NCBI GenBank assembly: GCA_002483145.1
Contig: DLHJ01000008.1
Coordinates: 1-45,747 of the forward strand
Origin: Cellvibrio sp. UBA7671
GTDB taxonomy: Bacteria; Pseudomonadota; Gammaproteobacteria; Pseudomonadales; Cellvibrionaceae
Reading direction: 5' to 3'
DNA: 45,747 nucleotides
Shown: positions 24,469-31,728 of the stretch, in pieces
Position numbering within the stretch: position 1 is the first letter of the stretch
How the letters are laid out: every line of letters starts with the position of its first letter
Notes under the pieces: generated by a model
Seen by the model: only the letters and a program-made list of their open reading frames with translations
What the model was told of the DNA's origin: nothing
Databases searched by the model: none
Position numbers and translations under genes: made by a program

Positions 24469-24772
24469 GAAAAATCCTTGGAGTGAGTGTTTTGTCGCTC
24501 AAATGTTTATAAGCGTTAAATCTAACACGCAATTTTTATGCCTTATAAAAAATATATAGGCACATCAATCATTTATAAAGTGTGATGCAGTTATCTATTT
24601 TTTTGATGTGTAAGCTTTTTCGACGATTTTGGTGCCATTTTTATCCACTAATAGTTCGCATTAAACTCCTTAGCCTCTCGCTGCTTAAAAAATATTCACT
24701 ATCCTTGCTTGCAATTAGGTACTGTGTGTCGCATAGTATTTACTGTGTGTGGCACAGTAATGGTGAGGTTGT
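24469..24772. promoter_or_regulatory. Divergent intergenic region, PEP-CTERM gene and padR
   Basis: 304 bp, AT-rich, with promoters expected in both directions. The only clear signal is the double palindrome at 24720-24759, listed separately. GGTGAGG just before 24773 is the ribosome-binding site of the PadR-family gene. Confidence 0.5.
24720..24759. promoter_or_regulatory. Tandem palindromic operator, probably bound by the PadR regulator
   Basis: Two 19-bp boxes with the same layout. Box 1 is TACTGTG-TGTCG-CATAGTA (24720-24738), with one mismatch between the arms. Box 2 is TACTGTG-TGTGG-CACAGTA (24741-24759), a perfect inverted repeat. The boxes are 21 bp apart, two turns of the helix. They end 13 bp before the PadR start codon, where a repressor would block transcription. 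PadR proteins are winged-helix dimers that usually control their own operon. Confidence 0.75.
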
Positions 24773-25117
24773 ATGTCAGAAGAGCATTTGGAGAAGCTGC
24801 GGCAAGAGTTGCGCCGGGGAATTTTGGTGTTGGCAGTGCTGGGTTCGCTGCGTCAACCCCACTACGGTTACTCATTGCGCAAGCAGTTACAAGAAGCGGG
24901 TATCGATATAGATGAGGGCACGCTATATCCGCTGGTTCGACGGCTTGCCGATCAGGGGCTATTGAGTAGCGAATGGCAGCAAGGGGAAGGGCGCGAACGC
25001 CGCTATTACCAATTGTCTTCTGAAGGTGTTGTGCTGTTGGAAAGCCTTGGCGCCGAATGGCAGCAATTGAATAAACATGTGGGCAAGATCTTGGAGGTGG
25101 AAAATGGAAACAATTGA
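24773..25117 (+). CDS. PadR family transcriptional regulator
   Basis: 114 residues, normal for the short PadR (PadR-s1) class. The winged helix contains LGSLRQPHYGYSLRKQL, then GTLYPLVRRLADQGLL as recognition helix and wing, and GRERRYYQLSSEG, all hallmark PadR phrases. It probably represses its own two-gene operon through the double palindrome just upstream. The following gene starts 14 nt inside this one and encodes a membrane protein with the N-terminal domain usually paired with this PadR class. The inducer is unknown. Confidence 0.93.
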   Translation: MSEEHLEKLRQELRRGILVLAVLGSLRQPHYGYSLRKQLQEAGIDIDEGTLYPLVRRLADQGLLSSEWQQGEGRERRYYQLSSEGVVLLESLGAEWQQLNKHVGKILEVENGNN

Positions 25118-26054
25118 TCGTTACATGCATGCAGTTGCGCAAGCGTTGCCGGAGCGTCGTCGCGATGAAATTACCCGCGAACTACGCGCTAATATTCTGG
25201 ATAGCCTGGAGTCTATTCGCGAGCAGCAGGAGCGTGAACCCACGGCAGGAGAGGTTGCCGCAGTGTTGGTCGCCTTGGGGCATCCACAGCAGGTGGCAGC
25301 CAGTTTTCTGCCGCCGCAGCAATTGGTATCGGCCGACTTATTTCCTTTGTATAAGCAGTCGCTGCACTACGGTGTGATTCTGGTATTTATCCTGGGGTTG
25401 ATCCAGTTTGCAATAAGCTTTCTCAATTCGGGGAGTATGGATTTTATTGATTTGTTTCATGGCTTGGTGATGAAGGGATTAATTACCTTTGCGGTCATTA
25501 CGGGTCTTTTTTATGTGTTCAGCAATCCTCCCGGTGGTAAACCTTTGTTTAACCCTTATCAATGTTGGTCGCCAGAAAAGTTGCCACCTGTGAGCCGGTC
25601 TTGGCAGCGCATTAGCAGTGCTGAGCAGGGGGTGGATTTCGCGAGCGATTTGTTCTTTCTATTGTTGCTCAACTACAGTTTCTGGATGCCGTCGGAGCAT
25701 GTGTCCCGTTTGGCTGTGATGTTTGCCGATCCGGTCAGGGAATGGATTCCATTGTTATCGGGTGTAATGATTGTGTCCTTGCTCTTTGGATTGTGGAATA
25801 TGGTTTATCAGTATTGGACGATCCCCAAGTTGGTGATGGAGGCATTAATTAACTTGGGTGCGGCTGTTATCCTGCTCAAAGTAAGTCGCTTTGAGCAGAT
25901 TCTGGTCCATACCGATAATCCGTCAGTTGAACCGGTAGAAATACTGGAACTAGCTAACCATATATTTAGTGCTGGGGTTTTCTGGGTGGGGATGTGGTTA
26001 ATGTTTATGGCCGGATGGAATCTGTATCGTATTTGGCAGTTGTCCCGAACATAG
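25104..26054 (+). CDS. Membrane protein with PadR-partner (HAAS/permease-prefix-like) N-terminal domain
   Basis: 316 residues from the ATG at 25104, with GGAGGTGG at 25093-25100 as ribosome-binding site inside the end of the PadR gene. Residues 1-~75 form a charged helical domain (ETIDRYMHAVAQALPERRRD... LGHPQQVAASF), the kind of module commonly encoded right after PadR regulators. The rest has about six membrane helices. No enzyme motif is seen. Proteins with this layout are thought to sense or respond to envelope conditions together with PadR, but their molecular role is not established. The 14-nt overlap indicates translational coupling. Confidence 0.8.
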   Translation: METIDRYMHAVAQALPERRRDEITRELRANILDSLESIREQQEREPTAGEVAAVLVALGHPQQVAASFLPPQQLVSADLFPLYKQSLHYGVILVFILGLIQFAISFLNSGSMDFIDLFHGLVMKGLITFAVITGLFYVFSNPPGGKPLFNPYQCWSPEKLPPVSRSWQRISSAEQGVDFASDLFFLLLLNYSFWMPSEHVSRLAVMFADPVREWIPLLSGVMIVSLLFGLWNMVYQYWTIPKLVMEALINLGAAVILLKVSRFEQILVHTDNPSVEPVEILELANHIFSAGVFWVGMWLMFMAGWNLYRIWQLSRT

Positions 26055-26196
26055 CAAGTGGGTGCAGACTAGTGCAAAATGATTATGCTATGATCGGTAC
26101 AAGAGCAGCGTGCGCGGCCGGAAATGATTTTTTGCGCTCGCTGCAAGGATTCCCTCTCATTTCTACATGTGCCTAATGGCGTAAGGAGCGGCTTAA

Positions 26197-26640
26197 ATGA
26201 TTCAGCTACAACGCAACTACAATAATAGTAATAACGTGAATGATGGAGAATTCATTCAGCCATACACTCGTACGTACGAAGAGTACTTGTCGCTTGCACG
26301 AATCCCCCACTGCGATGGAGTGCCCGCCCGTGTTCTCAACGCGTTACATTTACGTGTAGGTCACACTGATCTATCGATAGAGCAGATTGCTTCTGATCTC
26401 AACTTGACCAAGCGTACACTGCAGCGTCGCTTACAAAGCCAAAATACCAACTTTGCCCAATTGCGCGATGACCTTCGGTTTCATTACGCCATAAAATATT
26501 TAATTGATGACAATCTCAGTGTTGATCTTGTTTCGCGCGCGCTGGATTTTTCTGATCGTACTAGCTTTACCAATGCATTCAAGCGTTGGACAGGTTTATC
26601 TCCAAGTACATTCCGCAAGCTATTCAGGGAATTTTCCTGA
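26197..26640 (+). CDS. Short AraC-type helix-turn-helix transcriptional regulator
   Basis: 147 residues; AAGGAG at 26183-26188 lies 8 nt before the ATG. Residues ~45-147 are a full AraC DNA-binding domain: LSIEQIASDLNLTKRTLQRRL is the first helix-turn-helix, and VSRALDFSDRTSFTNAFKRWTGLSPSTFRK the second with the family's consensus tail. The N-terminus is only ~45 polar residues rich in Asn and Gln, so there is no sensing domain. It must respond to a partner protein or act constitutively. It is convergent with the response regulator gene at 26681-27655 and lies 40 bp from it, so it may serve the neighbouring signalling operon. Confidence 0.88.
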   Translation: MIQLQRNYNNSNNVNDGEFIQPYTRTYEEYLSLARIPHCDGVPARVLNALHLRVGHTDLSIEQIASDLNLTKRTLQRRLQSQNTNFAQLRDDLRFHYAIKYLIDDNLSVDLVSRALDFSDRTSFTNAFKRWTGLSPSTFRKLFREFS

Positions 26641-26680
26641 GCCGATGGGAAATCAGTCAGAGAGGGATCTCTGCATGTTA

Positions 26681-27655
26681 TTAGTGCAGTACGCCCGTAG
26701 GTAATTTGATTGCTGGAACTTCTTTAGCGCCGGCATCTTCGATTATTGCGCAGTAGTAATTTACCGCTCCTGATATATGTACGGCAGGGTAAATGCTAGC
26801 TGAGGCATCTTTCATTCCAGGTTCATAAAAGCCATCTGCAGTTTGAAACAAGGGCACGAATTTGTGTGATTCTATTGCGCTATAAAGGGTTTTAGGTGCA
26901 CTTTCTTCCTGCAATATTTGTAAGTGTTCCGCAATATCCTCCTCGGTGTAAATAACGCAAGAAAAATTACTGCCCTCTCGTGTGCGCAATGCGAAACGTG
27001 AAGGGTTGGTTAGATAGTAATACTCAGTCACGCCCAATGATTCGCAGGCTTGTTGAAAGTAACGCGCTAGCTGTGGGTCTGCGAAAAAAGGTGTGCCACT
27101 ATCGATGGCCTCTGCCTTCAGGGTGCTTGACAGCTCATTGAAATAAGCATGTTGTAATTGGTTGATTGCTGTCTCCAGATCTTGGAGCATATTGGCATCA
27201 TTCTTTTTAAGATAATAATGAATGGTGTTGTTATTGAAGGCTCTTACCGCATCGGCTGGCGTTGCATAACCTGTCAGCAGGATTTTCTTAATAGATAAAT
27301 TATTAATTTTTTCACAAAATTCAATGCCATTCATGCTAGGCATGGAGTAGTCAACTACCAATACGGACACTTCTTTGATTCTCAGCTCATCAAAGCGTTT
27401 TACATTTTGATGTGTAAGCACTCGCTTTACCCAAGCATCTGAGTCACCTTGGAGTTTCGGTTTTTCATCATTCGCTACAAGCTCGGCTTCACGTTGATAT
27501 TCATTGATATATCGCAGGGCAGCATCCGTATTGTCAAATGTCTGCACATTAAACTGTTTGGAAAATGCCACTGATAGCGCATCTAAAAAGTCAGGGTTAT
27601 CATCGACAAATACAATTTGTGTCGGATAAAAACAAAGAGGAATTTTTGATTTCAC
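26681..27655 (-). CDS. Response regulator with inserted receiver domain and unknown output domain
   Basis: 324 residues from a GTG start. Receiver domain residues ~10-165: acidic pair Asp18-Asp19 (FVDDN), phospho-acceptor Asp102 (VVDYSMPSMNG), Thr128 (LLTGYA) and Lys150 are all present. About 40 extra residues lie between helix 2 and the strand carrying Asp102 (from QREAELV to ELRIKE). Residues ~165-324 match no DNA-binding, EAL, GGDEF or sigma-54 domain that I can recognise, and contain EYYYLTNPSRFALRTREG and a Tyr/Ser-rich C-terminal part. It is the last gene of the operon acyltransferase-kinase-regulator, ~200 bp after the kinase. It is the likely phosphorylation target of that kinase, perhaps acting through protein contact rather than on DNA. 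Confidence 0.85.
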   Translation of the reverse strand: MKSKIPLCFYPTQIVFVDDNPDFLDALSVAFSKQFNVQTFDNTDAALRYINEYQREAELVANDEKPKLQGDSDAWVKRVLTHQNVKRFDELRIKEVSVLVVDYSMPSMNGIEFCEKINNLSIKKILLTGYATPADAVRAFNNNTIHYYLKKNDANMLQDLETAINQLQHAYFNELSSTLKAEAIDSGTPFFADPQLARYFQQACESLGVTEYYYLTNPSRFALRTREGSNFSCVIYTEEDIAEHLQILQEESAPKTLYSAIESHKFVPLFQTADGFYEPGMKDASASIYPAVHISGAVNYYCAIIEDAGAKEVPAIKLPTGVLH

Positions 27656-27855
27656 GCTAGGAATCCCGAGTATGTGTAAAGGCCTTATGGCTCATCTGCG
27701 CACTATGCCGTCTCAAGCATGTGTTAGATATTGTAAGCCAATTTAGCGCAGAGAGGGTAACCAAAATGAAGGGGGTAGATGGCGCCACACTTGCTGTGGC
27801 GCCTAGTTTAGCTTAGTACTTGATCTATAGAATGTGTTGTCAATTAACACCTGAA
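27656..27855 (-). other. Spacer with a perfect hairpin between kinase and response regulator genes
   Basis: GGCGCCACA (27781-27789) and TGTGGCGCC (27795-27803) form a perfect 9-bp stem with a 5-nt loop. No T-run follows on either strand, so it is unlikely to be a simple terminator. It may adjust the relative amounts of kinase and regulator through mRNA processing or partial termination. The remaining bases show nothing clear. Confidence 0.5.
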
Positions 27856-29946
27856 TCATTGGATATTTCGCTTTTCTAGTTGATTCGCTGCCCGTCTTTC
27901 TGCCAATTCATCTTTGGTTTTGCCCTCGTCCTCGTTTTCATGGACTATTTGGGATGCAAAAAAACACAGTGTAAATTCTGAGCCTTTCGCTACCTCGCTT
28001 TTAACCGCTATGCGCGCATTGTGTTCATCGACTATGCGTTTAATGGCCTGCATACCAATACCATTACCGAATTTTTTTACACTAAAGCCCGGTTCCCATA
28101 AGCTGGCTAACTGCTTTTCCGTCATGCCGGTGCCATTGTCTGAAATGCAAAAGTATGCATTGCCATTTTCAACCCAAGACTTTATTTTAATGGTTAAGTC
28201 TTCATTATCGCGACGCGCCTCAGCGGCATTTTTAATTAAATTGATAAAGAGGATCTTAAGGTCTTCCGCATCGCCTTTGATATCGGGGATGCCGCCCAGC
28301 TCATATTCAACCTTGTCAAACGACTTTTCAAAAAGATAGAGGCAGTCCTGCACCAGTGACTCCAGAGCACAGGATTGGATACGTCGTTTGTGGTGACCAC
28401 CCAAAATACTGGCCATGGTGGCAATAAGTTTTGAACCGCGCTCCACTTGTGCCAGCACAATATCCCGCTGTTTGTCGCGGTCATAGATATCGTTCGACAA
28501 TATTCCGTCGATAATGGCAAAAGGTGCCTTTATATCGTGATGATAGTGGTTCATCAGGCTGAGCATGGACAGTGTTTTCTTAGCTTCACCTAATTGATCA
28601 TGCATGCTGTTCAGCCTAATAAGGCGATTAAGTACTTGCTCTAATTCGGTTTGTAACCATTCGAATATTTTCATATCGTCGTAGCGATAGTAGGAAAACT
28701 GGGTGGGCTCTCCGACCAGTACAATCGCTAATATCTCGTTTTCTGACAAAACTGGAAAACACAGGCCGGAATGATGCTTTTCCATTTCATTCCGAATAGT
28801 TTCCGGCATTTCGTCTGCCAAGAGTACTTGGTGTTGTCGCGTGCAATAATTGACTAAAGAGTTGTCTTCGTCGATTAAATCAAACGGGAGGCTGGTTGAT
28901 CGGGTGTTTGCATCATTACCTATTTGCTCTCTCTGTTGATTCACCATCAGGATTTTATAGTTGTTTAATTTGAGAATTTTTACAAACAGATAATCTAGCA
29001 CCTCAAACATCATAGAGAAGCTTATGGAGTTTCTGAGCGCGCTTTCCGTATCGGCTCTCACCTGATCGAATTCATAGCCGTGTTTTGCAAGAATTTTCTT
29101 GGCGTTCGGTAAAATCCATTTCAATAATCTTGGATAGGCTTCGAGAATTAGCGCGACAAAAAGCAATAGAATCAATACCCCACCAACGGATTCGGTATGG
29201 TCGCCAACTACAGATGTCACTACGAAATATAGCCAGATGAAAAAGCCCAGTAAGATAGCTTTCGATAAGCCCACACTCAAGGCCAATCTGAAGTCCATGA
29301 GGTTATGTTGAATTGTCGAGTAAAATAATAAAACAACAAAAACAATGTTGGTAATTGATCCTAAAAATCTTGACAGATAGAATTCACTTGGCATCGATGA
29401 AATGCCCAGAACACCGCCAATAAAACTAACGCAAAGTGTTATAAATAACCATTTTAAGCGCTGTTTTTCCCGGTTTGATGATGAATTATAGGAGGCAAAT
29501 ACTATTCCTATGGATCCTACGAAGCACCAAACAAAGGTAAGCAAAAACAAATAGAAAATGATATCTGTATTTGGCAAAAAACCCCCATCAACCTCTCTTA
29601 ATGTAGAAGGGAGGATGAATGTGTTAACCAAAGAGAGTAGCCCGCTCGCGATAAAGCTTGGGATAACAACTAAGTTTTTAAAGTTATGAGAGCGGCTGCC
29701 TATCAATCTCCACGTTAAGAACGCAAATGTCGATGGAATAAAAAACATACCCCAGCGAGTAATGTGGAAAAGAATGTTCAAAACATCAACATTCTTAACC
29801 ACTGTCAGTAAGTAAAGCTCTAGCGACCAAGCTCCTAAACTAAATACAGTGAGCGCAAGAGCTTTAGCAGCGGGATTGCCTTTTTTGGAAAAGGCAAGAA
29901 TCCCGACGACGATATCAATAACTGCCGTAATTAAGTACTGGATCAT
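27856..29946 (-). CDS. 7TM-sensor histidine kinase with GAF-like domain (PrsK-like architecture)
   Basis: 696 residues. Residues 1-~280 contain about eight to nine hydrophobic helices, resembling the 7TM sensor region of some histidine kinases. Residues ~310-450 are a GAF-like soluble domain. The phospho-accepting His470 is in HYHHDIKAP. The ATPase has an N-box (LFINLIKNAAEA), G1 (ISDNGTGM) and G2 (GNGIGMQAI), so it should be active. A charged tail follows. The 7TM-GAF-kinase plan and length resemble PrsK of exosortase systems, while the output gene here is not PrsR. The gene overlaps the end of the acyltransferase gene by 32 nt, so the two are strongly coupled. The membrane domain may sense the acyltransferase's product; this is inference. 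Confidence 0.88.
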   Translation of the reverse strand: MIQYLITAVIDIVVGILAFSKKGNPAAKALALTVFSLGAWSLELYLLTVVKNVDVLNILFHITRWGMFFIPSTFAFLTWRLIGSRSHNFKNLVVIPSFIASGLLSLVNTFILPSTLREVDGGFLPNTDIIFYLFLLTFVWCFVGSIGIVFASYNSSSNREKQRLKWLFITLCVSFIGGVLGISSMPSEFYLSRFLGSITNIVFVVLLFYSTIQHNLMDFRLALSVGLSKAILLGFFIWLYFVVTSVVGDHTESVGGVLILLLFVALILEAYPRLLKWILPNAKKILAKHGYEFDQVRADTESALRNSISFSMMFEVLDYLFVKILKLNNYKILMVNQQREQIGNDANTRSTSLPFDLIDEDNSLVNYCTRQHQVLLADEMPETIRNEMEKHHSGLCFPVLSENEILAIVLVGEPTQFSYYRYDDMKIFEWLQTELEQVLNRLIRLNSMHDQLGEAKKTLSMLSLMNHYHHDIKAPFAIIDGILSNDIYDRDKQRDIVLAQVERGSKLIATMASILGGHHKRRIQSCALESLVQDCLYLFEKSFDKVEYELGGIPDIKGDAEDLKILFINLIKNAAEARRDNEDLTIKIKSWVENGNAYFCISDNGTGMTEKQLASLWEPGFSVKKFGNGIGMQAIKRIVDEHNARIAVKSEVAKGSEFTLCFFASQIVHENEDEGKTKDELAERRAANQLEKRNIQ

Positions 29947-30577
29947 CGCATTTCTCTACTACATCGACTTTGCTTCTGATGAAATTTCTTGACCATTGAA
30001 TGTCTGTACATGCCATAAGCACAGTTTTAAAGGTTAAGTGTGGATACGATTTTGCCTCTGATATCTGGTTGCAACCCAACATTTTATAAAACCGCACGTG
30101 TGCTGGCCTTACTGCGATTACAATACTTGATGAACCTCTACGAATCGCTTCCTCTACAACCGTTCCAACAAGCAGCATTCGCGCTTCTACTCCACCTTTC
30201 CTTTGAAATGATGGGTCGATAACAAATTTATTGACCTCTACAAATGTACTATCGTAACCAATATTACTTCTGATCTCCTTGTCGAATACTTCCATAACTG
30301 GAACGCTCAATCGATCGTGGCTATCAAATACACAAGTACGCATAGATCCTACTGCCTTATTTTGATGATACAAAAGAAAACAAGTGCTGTTTGGTTTGTT
30401 GTCATACTCATCAATAAATTTTTGCGAAGAGTTTTCCGCTATGTACCCTTCAGCACTATAGCTTCTATAGCGCATTGAATACACCCTATCTAGCATCGGA
30501 CCTTTCGCTATGACGCTATAATAATCATTGTGTTGGATTTGTTGAGTTTGTTGGGTTTGAATAGCAGTAGTTAACAT
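29915..30577 (-). CDS. FeeM / LuxI-like GNAT-fold N-acyltransferase
   Basis: 220 residues from the ATG at 30577, preferred over a GTG at 30601 because GAGAGG lies 6-7 nt upstream. The N-terminal half shows VYSMRYRSYSAEGYI followed by an acidic FIDEYD, as in N-acyl amino acid synthases (FeeM) and autoinducer synthases. The second half has VEVNKFVIDPSFQRKGG, the acyl-donor-binding strand and loop, then VRPAHVRFYKMLGC. These enzymes transfer a fatty acyl group, often from acyl carrier protein, to an amino acid or related amine. Exosortase-linked acyltransferases belong to the same superfamily. It is the first gene of an operon with a membrane histidine kinase and a regulator, which fits a signal synthase. 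The product is unknown. Confidence 0.8.
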   Translation of the reverse strand: MLTTAIQTQQTQQIQHNDYYSVIAKGPMLDRVYSMRYRSYSAEGYIAENSSQKFIDEYDNKPNSTCFLLYHQNKAVGSMRTCVFDSHDRLSVPVMEVFDKEIRSNIGYDSTFVEVNKFVIDPSFQRKGGVEARMLLVGTVVEEAIRRGSSSIVIAVRPAHVRFYKMLGCNQISEAKSYPHLTFKTVLMACTDIQWSRNFIRSKVDVVEKCDDPVLNYGSY

Positions 30578-30940
30578 CGGATACCTCTCGTTTAAGTTCA
30601 CATTTGATTACGACAGTAAGAGCGCTGAAAAAATCAGTTACGATGTTTTATGCGCCAAATAGGTGTATTGACGACATGTCCGACTTGGACTTGGCGTCAA
30701 ACTCCATTATGCTCAAAATTTATGCGACCTAAAACAACACTTTAAAACTTCATAGCTAAGTGATTGAATGGTGCGATTGGGTTGGCATTCGTAAACCGTT
30801 TGGCGTGTCCCTTTGCGTTGACTTACTTGCCAGCCGTGTATTGATGTGACAATAAAGCTTGAATTTTTGCTGTTTGGTTTATAACAATGGAGAAAATAAT
30901 TTAAGGAAGTAGCTTTTAGTGAACCCAGGGTCAGCGAGTG
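30578..30940. promoter_or_regulatory. Divergent promoter region of the signalling block
   Basis: 363 bp between the acyltransferase operon (minus) and the response regulator gene at 30941 (plus). It contains the ribosome-binding site of the acyltransferase gene and the 31-bp imperfect palindrome at 30669-30699, listed separately. No open reading frame in it looks real. Confidence 0.55.
30669..30699. promoter_or_regulatory. 31-bp imperfect palindrome, candidate operator
   Basis: TGACGACATGTCC (30669-30681), a 5-nt centre GACTT, and GGACTTGGCGTCA (30687-30699). Eleven of the 13 arm positions are complementary. It lies ~92 bp upstream of the acyltransferase start and ~240 bp upstream of the divergent regulator gene. 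The size and symmetry are like sites of dimeric regulators. It is also able to form a hairpin in RNA. Confidence 0.6.
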
Positions 30941-31687
30941 ATGACAGATAAATCCAAAAACCACTATGAGTCGGACAGTGCTGAAACGCTATTTCATGAC
31001 ATAGCGACTCCATTATTAGTCGCCAAAATGAAAGCCGGGTTATTGGTATCCTATTTACCGCAATTAATTAAGTCACTGGCTGAATCGCCGGATCTTCAGC
31101 ATTTATTACCTGAAGATAAAAAAGTGATTGAGGCGCTGCTGAGTGCGCCAGAGATCATGGTGTCCAATCTGGATGTGGTGCAAAAGAAAATAAACCTACT
31201 GTCGGAATCTGTCCTGCACCAAGCGAATAATTTTAGCGCCTGCCCGCTTGGGGATAATGCGACTGCCAATATCCATAACGGAAGTATGGATGCGTCAACA
31301 AGTGCGGTCTTAAGAACGGTATCCATAAAAACAATTCTGCTTGTCGATGATGAAGTGGTTCACCGTGACATAGGGGGAAGTTTGTTATCGCCGCATTATC
31401 AGGTGGATTTTGCCGAAAATGGTTTGGAGGCCATTCGTAAGTGCGAGCAAAAGCATTACGACTTGATCTTGATGGATTTACATATGCCCAAGATGAATGG
31501 TGAGCAGGCAACCATGGCGCTGCGGGCATGTATCAGTAATGAAACGATTATTATTGGATTGACTAGCCTGCCATTGGGGGCTAATCAATCAGGATTACTT
31601 GCCAGAGGTTTTACGGATTTTCTCGAAAAACCGCTGACAATGAAGGGACTGCAAAATGTATTGCGAGCTTACGCCCGCCATGCGTGA
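30941..31687 (+). CDS. Receiver-domain protein with kinase-DHp-like N-terminus
   Basis: 248 residues from the ATG at 30941 (GTG at 30938 is possible). Residues ~130-248 are a complete receiver domain: Asp136-Asp137 (LLVDDE), phospho-acceptor Asp179 (LILMDLHMPKMNG), Thr208 and Lys230 (FLEKP). Residues ~15-95 are helical and begin LFHDIATPLLVAKMKAGLL. This resembles the H-box of histidine kinases (H-D-I-x-T-P-L) with His19, but no ATP-binding domain follows. It may be a phosphotransfer or kinase-docking helix pair. There is no DNA-binding domain. It diverges from the acyltransferase-kinase operon and may form part of its phosphorelay. A TonB receptor gene follows after 41 bp on the same strand. 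Confidence 0.85.
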   Translation: MTDKSKNHYESDSAETLFHDIATPLLVAKMKAGLLVSYLPQLIKSLAESPDLQHLLPEDKKVIEALLSAPEIMVSNLDVVQKKINLLSESVLHQANNFSACPLGDNATANIHNGSMDASTSAVLRTVSIKTILLVDDEVVHRDIGGSLLSPHYQVDFAENGLEAIRKCEQKHYDLILMDLHMPKMNGEQATMALRACISNETIIIGLTSLPLGANQSGLLARGFTDFLEKPLTMKGLQNVLRAYARHA

Positions 31688-31728
31688 TAACGACTATTTA
31701 CTAATCCCTTTCAAAGAGCCGGTTATTC

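Noticed and set aside
24582-24911. 109-residue open frame overlapping padR
   Set aside because: It overlaps the PadR operator and gene in another frame and its composition is not protein-like.
26624-26673. Short hairpins between the AraC-type gene and the response regulator
   Set aside because: TCAGG/CCTGA and CAGAGA/TCTCTG stems are short and lack T-runs; too weak to call terminators.
30040-30222. 60-residue open frame opposite the acyltransferase gene
   Set aside because: Antisense shadow of a well-supported gene.
29915-30577. Naming the acyltransferase as a true LuxI homoserine-lactone synthase
   Set aside because: The motifs fit the wider FeeM/LuxI superfamily, and there is no LuxR-type partner; the product cannot be assigned.
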